From positions 62,001-126,000 of the forward strand of contig JADLDO010000014.1 of assembly GCA_020846635.1 (NCBI GenBank): a DNA stretch of 64,000 nucleotides, written 5' to 3'. The position numbers and the translations under genes were made by a program. Below the pieces are notes generated by a model. The model was not told the DNA's origin and did not search any database. It saw only the letters and a list, made by a program, of their open reading frames with translations. Shown in pieces: positions 11,090 through 21,173 of the stretch. The stretch comes from Caldilineaceae bacterium (lineage in GTDB: Bacteria; Chloroflexota; Anaerolineae; Caldilineales; Caldilineaceae). The number at the start of each line of letters is the position of its first letter. Within the stretch, counting starts at the first letter, position 1.

Positions 11090-12505
11090 GTGCAAGGTTC
11101 ACAGACCTTTCGTATCCTCTTGCTACTCATGGCCTGTTTATTTCTTGTTGGCTGCACAGCATCACCCACATTGCCCCCTACCCCGGTGCGAATTGAGGTT
11201 GAGGTTCCTGTCGAGGTGACCCGCCTCGTTACCCAGCAAGTCACACAGCAGATCGTCACCGCAGCCACACCCACCCCGGCTGTTCCCTGTGCGGCCTTGC
11301 AACCCGGCGACGGTGCGATTGTGACGATAGGGGCTATTATCCCCCTTTCCTCTCCCGGTGCAATCTTGGCCGGTTTCGCCATGCAGGCAGCGCTCAACAT
11401 CGCCGTCAGCGAACTCAACGAGCAGGGTGGAATCGAAGGCACTCCCGTTCGCCTTGTCACCTATGACTCAGCCGGAAGCCCCGAACGCAGCGCCCAATTC
11501 GCCGAGCGTCTCATCCTTCTCGATTGCGCCGTCGCCATTGTCGGCCTGTATCACAATGGCGAAGCCCTCGCCGTTGCCGATGTTGCCCACCGTTATGCCA
11601 TTCCGGTCATCGTCACCGCGGCCACCTCTGATGATATTACGCAGCGCGGCTACGCAGAGATCTTTCGCATTGCGCCCTCCAACAGCATGTTGGCACAAAT
11701 GCCTGCACTCTGGTTAAAAGATGTGGGCGACTACAACCGCGATGGTGTCATTGTCGCCACGTTGATTGCCGATGCCTCTCACAATTCCTCGACGCTGGTC
11801 GAAACTACGCAAGCCACGATGATCCAGGCGGGTATCGAGACAGAAGTACTGCGTGTCGATCTCCCCTCCACGAACTTCTCATCAGTCGTTGCGCGTCTTG
11901 TCGCGCGTGAACATCTCCCCGATGCCATCTTTATCTATATTAAAGGCGAACCCGCCTTGCTGCTCCAGGCAGAGCTTCTGGCTGCGGGGATTGGCCCCCA
12001 ACGCTCGACGCTTTTCGTTCAAAATCATGCCGGTCTCAACAGCACACAATTCTGGAGCGAAGTCCCCGGCGGCACAGGAACCATCGTCACCCGCATCGGT
12101 GCATGGCCTTCCACCCTCACTCCACGCGGCCAAGACTTTGTCACCAAGTATGATCAGTATGTAGGACAATGGCCCGAATCCTACGCCTTTGCTTCCTATG
12201 ACGCCATTTGGTTATTAGCAGAGGCGCTGACCGGCGCGCCCACCTGGGCAGGCAGCGATCTCGTGCCAATGCTCGAGGCAACCGACCAGGAAACCACAAG
12301 CGGGCGTGTCACCTTCCGCTTCTCCAGTGCAGGCACAGATACCGGCGACCTTCCTCCCTCCCTGTGGCATCAATGGGATGAAGGCCAAATCCTCTATCTC
12401 CAATACACGCTGCCGGATCAGCCCGCGGATGCAATGCCCATTATCTGGCCCCCTCGCTTTCGCACAGCCGATCTCCAACCAGCCACCACCCCCGCCAACC
12501 CCTAA
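11090..12505 (+). CDS. ABC transporter substrate-binding lipoprotein, branched-chain amino acid (LivJ) type
   Basis: A 471-residue periplasmic-binding-fold protein. An N-terminal hydrophobic segment ends in the lipobox LVGC. A short linker follows, rich in Pro, Thr and Val (VEVPVEVTRLVTQQV), of the kind seen in Chloroflexota binding lipoproteins. The domain opens with VTIGAIIPLS and contains LNEQGGIEG, the family signature. This fold binds branched-chain amino acids, amides or urea, but may also serve as a sensor. No permease or ATPase genes adjoin, so the ligand is unknown. GTG at 11090 is preceded by CGGAG at a suitable distance and by a good promoter. Confidence 0.85.
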   Translation: MQGSQTFRILLLLMACLFLVGCTASPTLPPTPVRIEVEVPVEVTRLVTQQVTQQIVTAATPTPAVPCAALQPGDGAIVTIGAIIPLSSPGAILAGFAMQAALNIAVSELNEQGGIEGTPVRLVTYDSAGSPERSAQFAERLILLDCAVAIVGLYHNGEALAVADVAHRYAIPVIVTAATSDDITQRGYAEIFRIAPSNSMLAQMPALWLKDVGDYNRDGVIVATLIADASHNSSTLVETTQATMIQAGIETEVLRVDLPSTNFSSVVARLVAREHLPDAIFIYIKGEPALLLQAELLAAGIGPQRSTLFVQNHAGLNSTQFWSEVPGGTGTIVTRIGAWPSTLTPRGQDFVTKYDQYVGQWPESYAFASYDAIWLLAEALTGAPTWAGSDLVPMLEATDQETTSGRVTFRFSSAGTDTGDLPPSLWHQWDEGQILYLQYTLPDQPADAMPIIWPPRFRTADLQPATTPANP

Positions 12506-12530
12506 TCTTTCAAATAGCATGGCGCTGTCA

Positions 12531-12588
12531 TTCCGACGCAGGAGGAATCCCCTTCTCCGCTGCCCGACACAGACGGGGATTCCTCGTC
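12531..12588 (+). repeat. Imperfect palindromic intergenic element, probable REP/MITE-like relic
   Basis: GAGGAATCCCC (12542-12552) is inverted at 12575-12585, flanked by GACG (12535-12538) and CGTC (12585-12588), and preceded by TGTCATTCC. This resembles the widespread bacterial intergenic palindromes that begin TGTCATTCCGA and contain GAGGAATC; the resemblance is from memory. It lies in the 367-base gap between the binding-lipoprotein and exporter genes, which otherwise holds only the exporter promoter. It might also act as a terminator, although no T-run follows. Confidence 0.45.
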
Positions 12589-12746
12589 ACATTGCGCGCC
12601 CAAGTGCTAAAACCTCGATCTTTTAAGCAAACTCTCATCTTTATTTCAACGCGCGAATGTCCTGCTGACACGCCCGATCTCTGCTTTTCTCCTAGATTCC
12701 ACCCATACGGCCAACCTGGCAATACAATGCATTGGCAAGCTGGCGT

Positions 12747-12775
12747 TTGGACAGAGCCACTGGTTTCGCTACAAT
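12747..12775 (+). promoter_or_regulatory. Likely promoter of the exporter operon
   Basis: TTGGAC (12747-12752), a 17-base spacer and TACAAT (12770-12775) lie about 100 bases upstream of the ATPase start at 12873. Confidence 0.5.
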
Positions 12776-12872
12776 TGGTTGTTGGCCCATCCCTGTGCAT
12801 CACCAACCGATCGCGGAAGTTGCCAGGTGTTCCTGCACAGAAGGCCCACGTCATCCAACGAAGGGACAACTT

Positions 12873-13793
<921 letters not shown>

Positions 13794-13842
13794 CCGTCTG
13801 GCTCGCCTGAATTCGTTTGATCACGCGAACGGAGCAACACAT

Positions 13843-16779
13843 ATGAAGCAAATTCTAGCAATTACCCGTAAAGAGCTAAACAGCTACTTTGGCTCGCCAA
13901 TGGCCCTCATCTTCATTGGGGTCTTTCTGGCAGCTACACTCTTTACCTTCTTTTGGCTCGACACCTTTTTTGCCCGCGGCATTGCCGATGTCCGGCCCCT
14001 CTTTCGCTGGATGCCACTGCTGCTGATCTTCTTGGTCGCCGCCTTGACCATGCGCCAGTGGAGCCAAGAAGCCCAATCGGGCACGCTCGAAGTTCTGCTC
14101 ACGCTGCCCATTCCCTACTGGAAGTTGGTCCTGGGCAAATTTTTAGCAGTCTTGACGCTGGTGGCGCTTTCCCTGCTGCTGACAGTTTCTCTGCCCATTA
14201 CCGTCAGTATGCTGGGCAATCTCGATTGGGGGCCTGTCATCGGTGGCTATCTCGCTGCCCTGCTCATGGCATCCGCCTATGCCGCTCTGGGGCTCTTTAT
14301 CTCCTCACGCACGCGCAATGAGATTGTCGCCTTGATTCTCACCGTTGTCGCCGGCGGTATTCTCTATCTCATAGGCACGCGCGGCGTCACCGAATTCACC
14401 GGCGAGACCGTGGGCAACATCTTGCGTGCGCTGGCAACCGGCAGCCGCTTTGAAAGCATCGAACGGGGTGTGGTCGATCTGCGCGACCTCGTCTATTACC
14501 TATCGCTCACGGTGCTATTCCTTGCGCTCAACGTCTTTTCGCTCGATACCAAACGCTGGAGCCACGGCAACCGCTCCCTCGCCTATCGCCGCAATGCCAG
14601 CCTGGGCATAAGCTTGTTAGCAATCAACCTGGTGCTGCTCAATGTCTGGCTCTATCCACTTTCGGCCATTCGCGCCGACATAACACAGCAGCGCGAATAC
14701 TCTCTCTCACCTGTGACGCGCGACTTGCTGCACAATCTACAAGAGCCGCTGCTGATCCGCGCCTATTTCAGCGAACGCACGCATCCGCTGCTGGCTCCGC
14801 TCGTCCCGCGCATCACCGATATGTTGCGTGAATACGAAGTGGCGGGTGGTGGGCAGGTCAATGTCGAAATCGTTGACCCCGCCCAGAACCCGGAATTGGA
14901 AGCCGAAGCCAACCAAACCTATGGCATCCGCCCTACCCCGTTCCAGATCGCGGGTCGCTATGAGGCGTCGGTGGTCAATGCCTACTTTGACATCCTGATC
15001 CGCTACGGCGACCAAAACGAAGTGCTCAACTTCAGCGATCTGATCGAGGTCGAATCCTTCCGCGATGGACAGATGGAAGTCAAGCTCCGCAATCTGGAAT
15101 ATGACCTGACCCGTTCTATCAAGCGCAGCGTCTTTGGCTTTCAAAATCTCGATTCGATCCTGGCTTCCCTCTCGGCTCCGGCAAAGCTGACACTCGTCGT
15201 CACCCCGGATACGCTGCCCGCAGAGTTGGCAGAAGCCCCAGCCACCATCCAGCAGGTCGCAGAGGAAGTTGCGGCGTCGTCAAACGGCAACTTTGCCTTC
15301 GAGCAGATCAACCCGGACGACCCCAACGCGCCCCTGAACCGGGATGCGCTCTTGGAGGGCTACAACATTCAACCCTTTGCCGCCTCGCTTTTCGCTGACA
15401 GCACCTACTTCCTACATATGCTGCTGCAAGTGGGCGACAATACCCAGGTGATCTATCCCTCCGGCGATCTCAGCGAAGCATCGGTGCGTCAAGGGATCGA
15501 ACAAGCCCTCAAACGCACGTCATCGGGCTTTCTCCAGGTCGTCGGCATCTGGCGGCCCACCATCGGCCCCGATCCCACAATGGCACAGATGGGGCAAACG
15601 CAGCAGCCCCCCTTCTCTACATGGAACACGCTCTTTCAACAGTTGAGCCAGGATTACGAAGTTCGTCCTTTGGACCTGGTGGATGGTCAGGTCCCACCGG
15701 ATATTGATGTCTTGCTGGTTGTCGCCCCGCAGCAAATGGCCGATACGCAACGCTACGCCATTGATCAATTCCTCATGCGCGGCGGCGCGGTCATTGTGGC
15801 AGGAAGCAACTTCCGCGTCACGGCTGATCCCTTTACCGGCATGCTAACGCTCGCCCCCATCGCCGATGGGCTGAAAGAGATGTTGGGCCACTATGGCGTA
15901 AACGTCGAAGACTCGTTAGTCCTAGACCCACAAAACGAACCCTTCCCCATCGCTATCACGCGTGATGTGGGTGGCTTCGCCATGCAAGAACTGCAATCGC
16001 TCAACTATCCCTACTTTGTCGATGTACGTACCGATGGCATGGCATCGGGCAACCCGATGATTTCCAACCTGCCCGCGGTCACGCTCAATTGGGTTTCGCC
16101 TGTGCGTGTGGATGAAGCAGCCAACAGCGGACATGAAGTGACGACGCTGCTCCACTCCACTGCCGGCGCTTGGACAAGCAGCGACACCAACATCCAACCC
16201 AACCCGGATCAATACCCTGAATTCGGTTTCCCACCGGCAGAAAAACGCGCCGAACAACCGTTGGCCGTCTCTATCATTGGTTCGTTCGACAGCTTCTTTG
16301 CCGGAAAAGAATCGCCGCTGACCGCGCAACCCGCTGAAGGAGATGCCGCGGCTCAGACAGCAGCCCCGACACCCGCCGCGCCCACCACAGGCACGATTGA
16401 GAAATCGCCCGAAACCGCCCGCCTGGTGGTCATCGGTTCTGGTGATTTCCTCAATGATACCGTCTTCACCATCTCCTCGCAGCTTGCGGCAGACCGCTAC
16501 TTGAACAGCCTCCAATTCGTGCAAAATGCCGTCGATTGGGCCGTTGAAGATCTAGACCTGCTCACAATCCGCTCGCGCGGGAGTTCGTCGCGTGTTCTCG
16601 AACCGTTAGCGCCCGACGAGCAAAGCATGTGGGAATTCGCCAACTATGGCTTTGCGCTCGTCGCGCTTGTCATCATCGGTCTGTGGTGGGCTTCACGCCG
16701 CCGCGCCGAACAACCAATGAACCTCTCGCCCAATCCTTTCGAGAAACCCGACCAGGAGGTGTCCCTTGAGCGTCTCTAA
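13843..16779 (+). CDS. ABC permease fused to GldG-like auxiliary domain
   Basis: A 978-residue fusion. Residues 1-~235 form an ABC-2-type permease with about six membrane segments (RKELNSYFGSPMALIFIG at the start; WSQEAQSGTLEVLLTLPIPYWKLVLGK is a typical GldF loop). After a further segment (LGISLLAINLVLLNVWLY) comes a large extracytoplasmic ABC-type auxiliary (GldG) region starting with SLSPVTRDLL and including LLVVAPQQMADTQRYAIDQFLMRGG. A final membrane helix precedes a basic cytoplasmic tail. GldF and GldG are separate genes in flavobacteria; here they are one polypeptide. ATG 13843 has GGAG eight bases upstream. The 3' end overlaps the DUF4340 gene by 14 bases. Confidence 0.88.
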   Translation: MKQILAITRKELNSYFGSPMALIFIGVFLAATLFTFFWLDTFFARGIADVRPLFRWMPLLLIFLVAALTMRQWSQEAQSGTLEVLLTLPIPYWKLVLGKFLAVLTLVALSLLLTVSLPITVSMLGNLDWGPVIGGYLAALLMASAYAALGLFISSRTRNEIVALILTVVAGGILYLIGTRGVTEFTGETVGNILRALATGSRFESIERGVVDLRDLVYYLSLTVLFLALNVFSLDTKRWSHGNRSLAYRRNASLGISLLAINLVLLNVWLYPLSAIRADITQQREYSLSPVTRDLLHNLQEPLLIRAYFSERTHPLLAPLVPRITDMLREYEVAGGGQVNVEIVDPAQNPELEAEANQTYGIRPTPFQIAGRYEASVVNAYFDILIRYGDQNEVLNFSDLIEVESFRDGQMEVKLRNLEYDLTRSIKRSVFGFQNLDSILASLSAPAKLTLVVTPDTLPAELAEAPATIQQVAEEVAASSNGNFAFEQINPDDPNAPLNRDALLEGYNIQPFAASLFADSTYFLHMLLQVGDNTQVIYPSGDLSEASVRQGIEQALKRTSSGFLQVVGIWRPTIGPDPTMAQMGQTQQPPFSTWNTLFQQLSQDYEVRPLDLVDGQVPPDIDVLLVVAPQQMADTQRYAIDQFLMRGGAVIVAGSNFRVTADPFTGMLTLAPIADGLKEMLGHYGVNVEDSLVLDPQNEPFPIAITRDVGGFAMQELQSLNYPYFVDVRTDGMASGNPMISNLPAVTLNWVSPVRVDEAANSGHEVTTLLHSTAGAWTSSDTNIQPNPDQYPEFGFPPAEKRAEQPLAVSIIGSFDSFFAGKESPLTAQPAEGDAAAQTAAPTPAAPTTGTIEKSPETARLVVIGSGDFLNDTVFTISSQLAADRYLNSLQFVQNAVDWAVEDLDLLTIRSRGSSSRVLEPLAPDEQSMWEFANYGFALVALVIIGLWWASRRRAEQPMNLSPNPFEKPDQEVSLERL

Positions 16780-18034
16780 TGCCGCACCAAGCGTCGTCTC
16801 CCCAGCCGAGACGGCGCGGCCCATCAGCCGTACCAATCTCATCCTGCTCGTTATCTTGTTGGCACAGGTGGCTGTGACGGCCTTCGTCTTTTGGCCGCGT
16901 GCAAGCGCCACCGTAACGGGAACCCCACTTCTCGCCGGTGTCAATGCCGACGAGGTGACAGCCCTGACCATTACAGACGACAATGACCGCAGCGTCAGCT
17001 TTACAAAGACCGATGGTGTATGGACATTGGCGGACACCGAAGGCTATCCCGCCAACAGCGACAAAATCAGCCAAACGCTCACCAAGCTCGTCGCCATGAC
17101 TGCCGATCGGCTCGTCACACGCACCCCCGGCAGTCATGGTCGTCTGCAAGTTGCCGACGATGATTACCTACGCAAGGTTGACATCACCACCCCCAGTGGC
17201 GTGCAAACCCTCTACCTCGGCTCGTCTACCGGCGCATCTGCGACGCATGTGCGCGCAGCAGGCCAGGATGCAACCTATCTGACCAACGAAATCGCTACCT
17301 GGGAACTGGACACCCTGCCCACCACCTGGATCAATGTAGCCTACTTCAAGGTTCCCAAAGAAAAGATCACAGAAGTAACGCTGCAAAACGCCAACGGCAC
17401 ATTCACCTTTGTCCATGACAACGAGAACCCTGAGGAATGGACGCTGGCGGATGCGACAGCCGACGAGCCAATCGCCTCTGCCAACATCAACACCCTAATC
17501 GACCGCATTGCCACGCTCAACCTGCACACAGTCCTGGGCAAGAGTGAGTCACCGGAATATGGTCTTTCCGAGCCGCTGGCGACCCTGACGGTTTCGACCT
17601 CGGCTGTGCTCACAGAGACAACCGGAGCGGAAGCGGGCACAACAACCCTGCTCGTCGGCGCAAAGGATGACGAGACGAACACCTACATCTTGAAGTCATC
17701 CGGCTCAGAGTTCTATGTGCGCCTGGCGGCGTTTACGGGTGACGAATTCGTCAACAAGCAGCGCAGCGACTTCATGATCCAGGGAGACGCCGCAACAGAG
17801 AACGCACCAGAGAATGGTGCGACGAGCGTCGTAACCGGCACCAACGAGCTAGAGAGTGGAGCAGCCGTTACGACAACTGATGCCCAGACGAATACGAGTG
17901 AGCTAGAGAGCGAACCAACAGCCGAACCCTCCGTCGAAGCTACCGGTACGCAGACTGACACCACTGACTTGGAATCAACAGACGAAACCACCTCCACTAC
18001 GACCCCGGAGCCATCCCCCACCCCAACGAGCTAA
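16766..18034 (+). CDS. DUF4340 domain protein, exporter partner
   Basis: A 422-residue protein with one N-terminal membrane helix (TNLILLVILLAQVAVTAFVFW), then beta-rich DUF4340 repeats outside the membrane. The pattern TFTFVHDNENPEEWTLADATADEP recurs in weaker form as SVSFTKTDGVWTLADTEGYPA. The last ~80 residues are Thr/Glu/Ser-rich and contain repeated ELES/DLES motifs, probably a disordered tail. Translation starts at TTG 16766, supported by a strong AGGAGGT five bases upstream, inside the end of the permease gene. This overlap suggests coupling and a joint role with the GldA/GldFG-like exporter. The substrate is unknown. Confidence 0.85.
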   Translation: MSVSNAAPSVVSPAETARPISRTNLILLVILLAQVAVTAFVFWPRASATVTGTPLLAGVNADEVTALTITDDNDRSVSFTKTDGVWTLADTEGYPANSDKISQTLTKLVAMTADRLVTRTPGSHGRLQVADDDYLRKVDITTPSGVQTLYLGSSTGASATHVRAAGQDATYLTNEIATWELDTLPTTWINVAYFKVPKEKITEVTLQNANGTFTFVHDNENPEEWTLADATADEPIASANINTLIDRIATLNLHTVLGKSESPEYGLSEPLATLTVSTSAVLTETTGAEAGTTTLLVGAKDDETNTYILKSSGSEFYVRLAAFTGDEFVNKQRSDFMIQGDAATENAPENGATSVVTGTNELESGAAVTTTDAQTNTSELESEPTAEPSVEATGTQTDTTDLESTDETTSTTTPEPSPTPTS

Positions 18035-18048
18035 CCAAATGCTCGCAA

Positions 18049-18092
18049 AGCCAAGAGGGGAACCGTAGCTTGCTGTGGCTCCCCTCTTGGCT
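18049..18092 (+). terminator. Hairpin after the exporter operon (terminator-like)
   Basis: A perfect 13-bp inverted repeat (18049-18061 with 18080-18092) encloses an 18-base loop that can pair further (CC with GG). No T-run follows, so it may be a factor-assisted terminator or an mRNA-stabilising hairpin. Confidence 0.5.
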
Positions 18093-18193
18093 CACCATGA
18101 ATTTGCAAACCTTGCCACCACCAGGCAAAATTCTTCCACCCACCTATCGACCCGCGCGTCGCAGCGCCCGAATGCAGCAGGAACGAAATCGCC

Positions 18194-19162
18194 ATGCTAT
18201 TAGCTCTCATCATCAGCCTCGTTGCTGCAACTGTGCCCACGCTCCTCTACGTGCTGCTCTTTTACTGGGCCGACCGCTATGAGCGCGAGCCGCGCTGGCT
18301 CGTCATCGTTGCCTTTTTCTGGGGCGCGCTACCCGCAATCGTCATCAGCCTGATCGCCGAACTCGCGGTGGGTGAACCTTTCATCACCGACCCGGAATCG
18401 CTCGCGGGAGATGTCGTATCCGGCTCACTCGTAGCCCCCATTGTCGAAGAACTTGTCAAGGGCGCGGCCCTCTTTGCCATCTTCTGGTGGAAGCGCCAAG
18501 AGTTTGACGGTGTTCTGGATGGTATCGTCTATGGCGCGCTCATAGGCTTTGGTTTCGCCATGACCGAAAACCTACTTTATTTCGTGGGTGCATTTGATGA
18601 AGGCGGCTTTGGTTCGCTTTCAGTCATCATCTATCTGCGCTCCATCCTCTTTGGTCTCAACCATGCCTTCTATACCAGCCTCATCGGCATTGGTCTTGGC
18701 ATTGCCCGCCACAAGCGCACATTTGCCGCTCAGTTCCTTTGGGCTATGGTCGGATTGGCTGCGGGCATCTTTGCCCATGTCCTGCACAACTTGGGCGCAA
18801 GCCTTGCCGTCGTCAATGTTGCATCTTTTGGCTTGAGTTTGCTCGTCGCCGGGGCCGGGCTAGCCATCACCTTGCTCGCCATTGGCCTCTCCTGGCAGCA
18901 GGAACGCAACATCATCAGCACCGAGCTTAGCCCCGAAGTCGGTCGACTCCTTAGTCAAGAAGAGTATGGTCAGCTTACAGGACAGTGGCGACCCCCTAAT
19001 CGTGCCCAAAGACTCCCCACAAAGGAACGTCGCCAACTACTGGTAGAATATGCCAATCGCCGCTTTCGCCTGCGCCGCCACGGCCTAGAGCAAGAGCCGG
19101 AACTGGCCGAACAGCTAGCCGAGTTGCAGACCGAACTCGCCACAGGCTACAGCGCTGCCTAA
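18194..19162 (+). CDS. PrsW-family intramembrane metalloprotease
   Basis: A 322-residue protein with about eight membrane segments followed by a ~65-residue soluble tail. It carries the PrsW/CPBP-type motifs: EELVKG (about residue 85), DGIVYGALIGFGFAMTEN (about 112-130), an NHAFYT His and a HVLHNL His near residue 197, which together form the presumed metal site. Bacillus PrsW cleaves an anti-sigma factor. A putative anti-sigma and two ECF sigma factors occur in this window, but no link is shown by the sequence. ATG 18194 has an AGGAA about ten bases upstream. Confidence 0.85.
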   Translation: MLLALIISLVAATVPTLLYVLLFYWADRYEREPRWLVIVAFFWGALPAIVISLIAELAVGEPFITDPESLAGDVVSGSLVAPIVEELVKGAALFAIFWWKRQEFDGVLDGIVYGALIGFGFAMTENLLYFVGAFDEGGFGSLSVIIYLRSILFGLNHAFYTSLIGIGLGIARHKRTFAAQFLWAMVGLAAGIFAHVLHNLGASLAVVNVASFGLSLLVAGAGLAITLLAIGLSWQQERNIISTELSPEVGRLLSQEEYGQLTGQWRPPNRAQRLPTKERRQLLVEYANRRFRLRRHGLEQEPELAEQLAELQTELATGYSAA

Positions 19163-19191
19163 CTCTATGCAATCTTATGAGTACACGATAA

Positions 19192-19225
19192 ACCCTCCCG
19201 GAAGCTTTGGAGCTTCCGGGAGGGT
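19192..19225 (+). repeat. Perfect 15-bp hairpin after the PrsW gene
   Basis: ACCCTCCCGGAAGCT (19192-19206) is inverted at 19211-19225 with a TTGG loop. No T-tract follows. It lies 20 bases before a second, terminator-type hairpin, so the two form a tandem structure between convergent genes. Confidence 0.7.
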
Positions 19226-19245
19226 AGTCGCGACTGACTTATTGC

Positions 19246-19289
19246 ATAAAAAACAGCCGAGACAGGTATCTGTCTCGGCTGTTTTTTAT
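19246..19289. terminator. Bidirectional rho-independent terminator
   Basis: A perfect 20-bp inverted repeat (19246-19265 with 19270-19289) with a GTAT loop starts with an A-tract and ends with a T-tract. It can therefore terminate both the PrsW gene (plus) and the bactofilin-like gene (minus), which converge here. Confidence 0.95.
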
Positions 19290-19304
19290 GGTAACTTGGG
19301 CAAA

Positions 19305-21050
19305 CTAACTCTGACGCGCCAACATCTTTGCCTGGTCGATCACCTCGGCGCGACGCACCCGGTCTACAGGCCAGCCGATGGCAGCCGCCACCTCGTCTGG
19401 TGATGCCGCCGCCAGTTGGGCAAAGGTCAAGAAGCCGCCATCCTTCAATCGGCGCGCAAGTACGGGGCCAACACCTTTAATACGCAGGAAGTCATCACCC
19501 TCGTCGAGTGCCTCGGTTGTAATTACTTCCTGCGCGGTCACATAATCGATCGGTGCAGCCACATCAGTCTCCACAGTCTCATCCGCGCTGCCTGTCTCGC
19601 TATTTGCAGTCTCCCCAGATACTTTTGTCGCTCCACGCGCTCGCGGCTTTGTGGTCCGGCTTGGCTTGGCAGCGGCCTGCTGCTCGGCAGTCGCATTGAC
19701 TTCCTCTGCCGTCACATGGTCAATCGGTGCGTCCAATTCATGTTCGACCATCTCAACCTCCTCCGCTGGTGGGTTTGTAAATGCTGCAACAGAAGGTGCA
19801 GTACTACCACGTTCCCCCGCAATATTCACTTCCTCTGCCGTGACATAATCAATCGGCGCAGCTACATCAGTCTCCACGGGTGCAGATGCAGACGGCACAG
19901 GGCCAACAGGGCCACGAGGCGGCAGATCATCCCCACCGGCGCTACCCGCTTCGCCACCCCTGCGCCGGTTGATCCACGGCACCATCACCGCTCCCGTCCC
20001 CAGTGACGAGACAGCAAGCACCAACAAGAAAGCCAATGGACGGAAACAGCCCCCCATCGCCCATAACAGCGCACAAACCCCGGTCAGGACCAGCGCCCCC
20101 GCCAGGATCGTCAAGGAAGGCTGAACTTCCTGCTTGGACACAGAGACAATTCGTTCACCCACAATCTGCGAAGCCACTGCCCAACCAACCACATTCAACG
20201 CCAGCAAGCCCAACATGGGCAACAGCGCCAGCGGCAGCAGGCAGATCGTCACAGCCAGCAAGCCCGCCAAGAAAAGCAGCACCAGGTTCGCCAGCAGCCC
20301 AACCACAGCACTCAGGGCAAGTTGCTCCTTAAGATGTCGCCGGGTGTCAGCAATCAACTGGGGTCGCATGTAGAACAGGCCGCCGACCAGCAGCATCGTA
20401 AAGGCTGTCAAAAGTGCAGCGCTCAAAAGACGACCCACAAAGCCCAAAATCCGGCTAAAAAAGCTCGGAGCAGGCGGCTCAAAGCTCACACCCGGCCGCG
20501 CGCGTGGCCCATCACCAAACGGCGCTCCAAAACGGAACGACGGCCCTTTCGCAACATTGCCCCCAACGGATGCCCCATCCGCACGATCAATGTTACCGCT
20601 CACCACGCTGACGTCGCCATCGACCTGGGCTGTGGATTCAAGCTCCACATTGCCGCTCCAATTGGCAAGGTCACCACCAATATGCCCGGCGACAGTCACA
20701 TTGCCGCTGTAGGTAGTCACATCGCCATCCACTGCCGACGATTCATCAATCTCAATATTGCCGCTAAAGACCAATAGATCGCCGGTAATCCGCCCACCGT
20801 CGATGACCTCTACGTCGCCACTATAGACATAGACGTCATCTTCGATCACTTCCCCTGCCCCAACAGTCAAATCATCGCCAAAGACCTGGCGCGGACCTTG
20901 AACAAGAAGCGCCTGCCCCTCATTTAAAACAAGGAAGTCATCGCCGGGTTCTGCCGCAGCCACAGGCAACGCCAACGTCACTGCCAAAAACAGCGAACCC
21001 AGCATCACTGCCAGCTTAAAATTGAACCGCTTAGGTTTTATCGTCAGCAT
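19305..21050 (-). CDS. Membrane protein with bactofilin-like repeats and C-terminal helix-hairpin-helix
   Basis: A 581-residue protein of unusual build. A signal-like segment ends near VAAAEPG. Residues ~45-170 are short beta repeats of the form GDV..YSGNV..., resembling polymer-forming (bactofilin-like) modules. About four membrane segments follow (~215-345). A low-complexity region then holds three copies of a motif close to APIDYVTAEEV (about residues 395, 440 and 495). The C-terminus (GDDFLRIKGVGPVLARRLKDGG onward) is a helix-hairpin-helix domain of the DUF4332-like kind. It is the last gene of an ECF sigma/anti-sigma group and is a candidate envelope-stress effector. ATG 21050 has a GAGGTGG just upstream. 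Confidence 0.7.
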   Translation of the reverse strand: MLTIKPKRFNFKLAVMLGSLFLAVTLALPVAAAEPGDDFLVLNEGQALLVQGPRQVFGDDLTVGAGEVIEDDVYVYSGDVEVIDGGRITGDLLVFSGNIEIDESSAVDGDVTTYSGNVTVAGHIGGDLANWSGNVELESTAQVDGDVSVVSGNIDRADGASVGGNVAKGPSFRFGAPFGDGPRARPGVSFEPPAPSFFSRILGFVGRLLSAALLTAFTMLLVGGLFYMRPQLIADTRRHLKEQLALSAVVGLLANLVLLFLAGLLAVTICLLPLALLPMLGLLALNVVGWAVASQIVGERIVSVSKQEVQPSLTILAGALVLTGVCALLWAMGGCFRPLAFLLVLAVSSLGTGAVMVPWINRRRGGEAGSAGGDDLPPRGPVGPVPSASAPVETDVAAPIDYVTAEEVNIAGERGSTAPSVAAFTNPPAEEVEMVEHELDAPIDHVTAEEVNATAEQQAAAKPSRTTKPRARGATKVSGETANSETGSADETVETDVAAPIDYVTAQEVITTEALDEGDDFLRIKGVGPVLARRLKDGGFLTFAQLAAASPDEVAAAIGWPVDRVRRAEVIDQAKMLARQS

Positions 21051-21173
21051 AATTCCACCTCACCTATGGCCGGTACATTCGTGCCGGTTCCTGATTTGAA
21101 ACGAAGTCCCCCCGCAATAGCCGGGAGACGGCTGCTTTTGAATCGTATACTTACGAATTGTGCTACTGGATTG

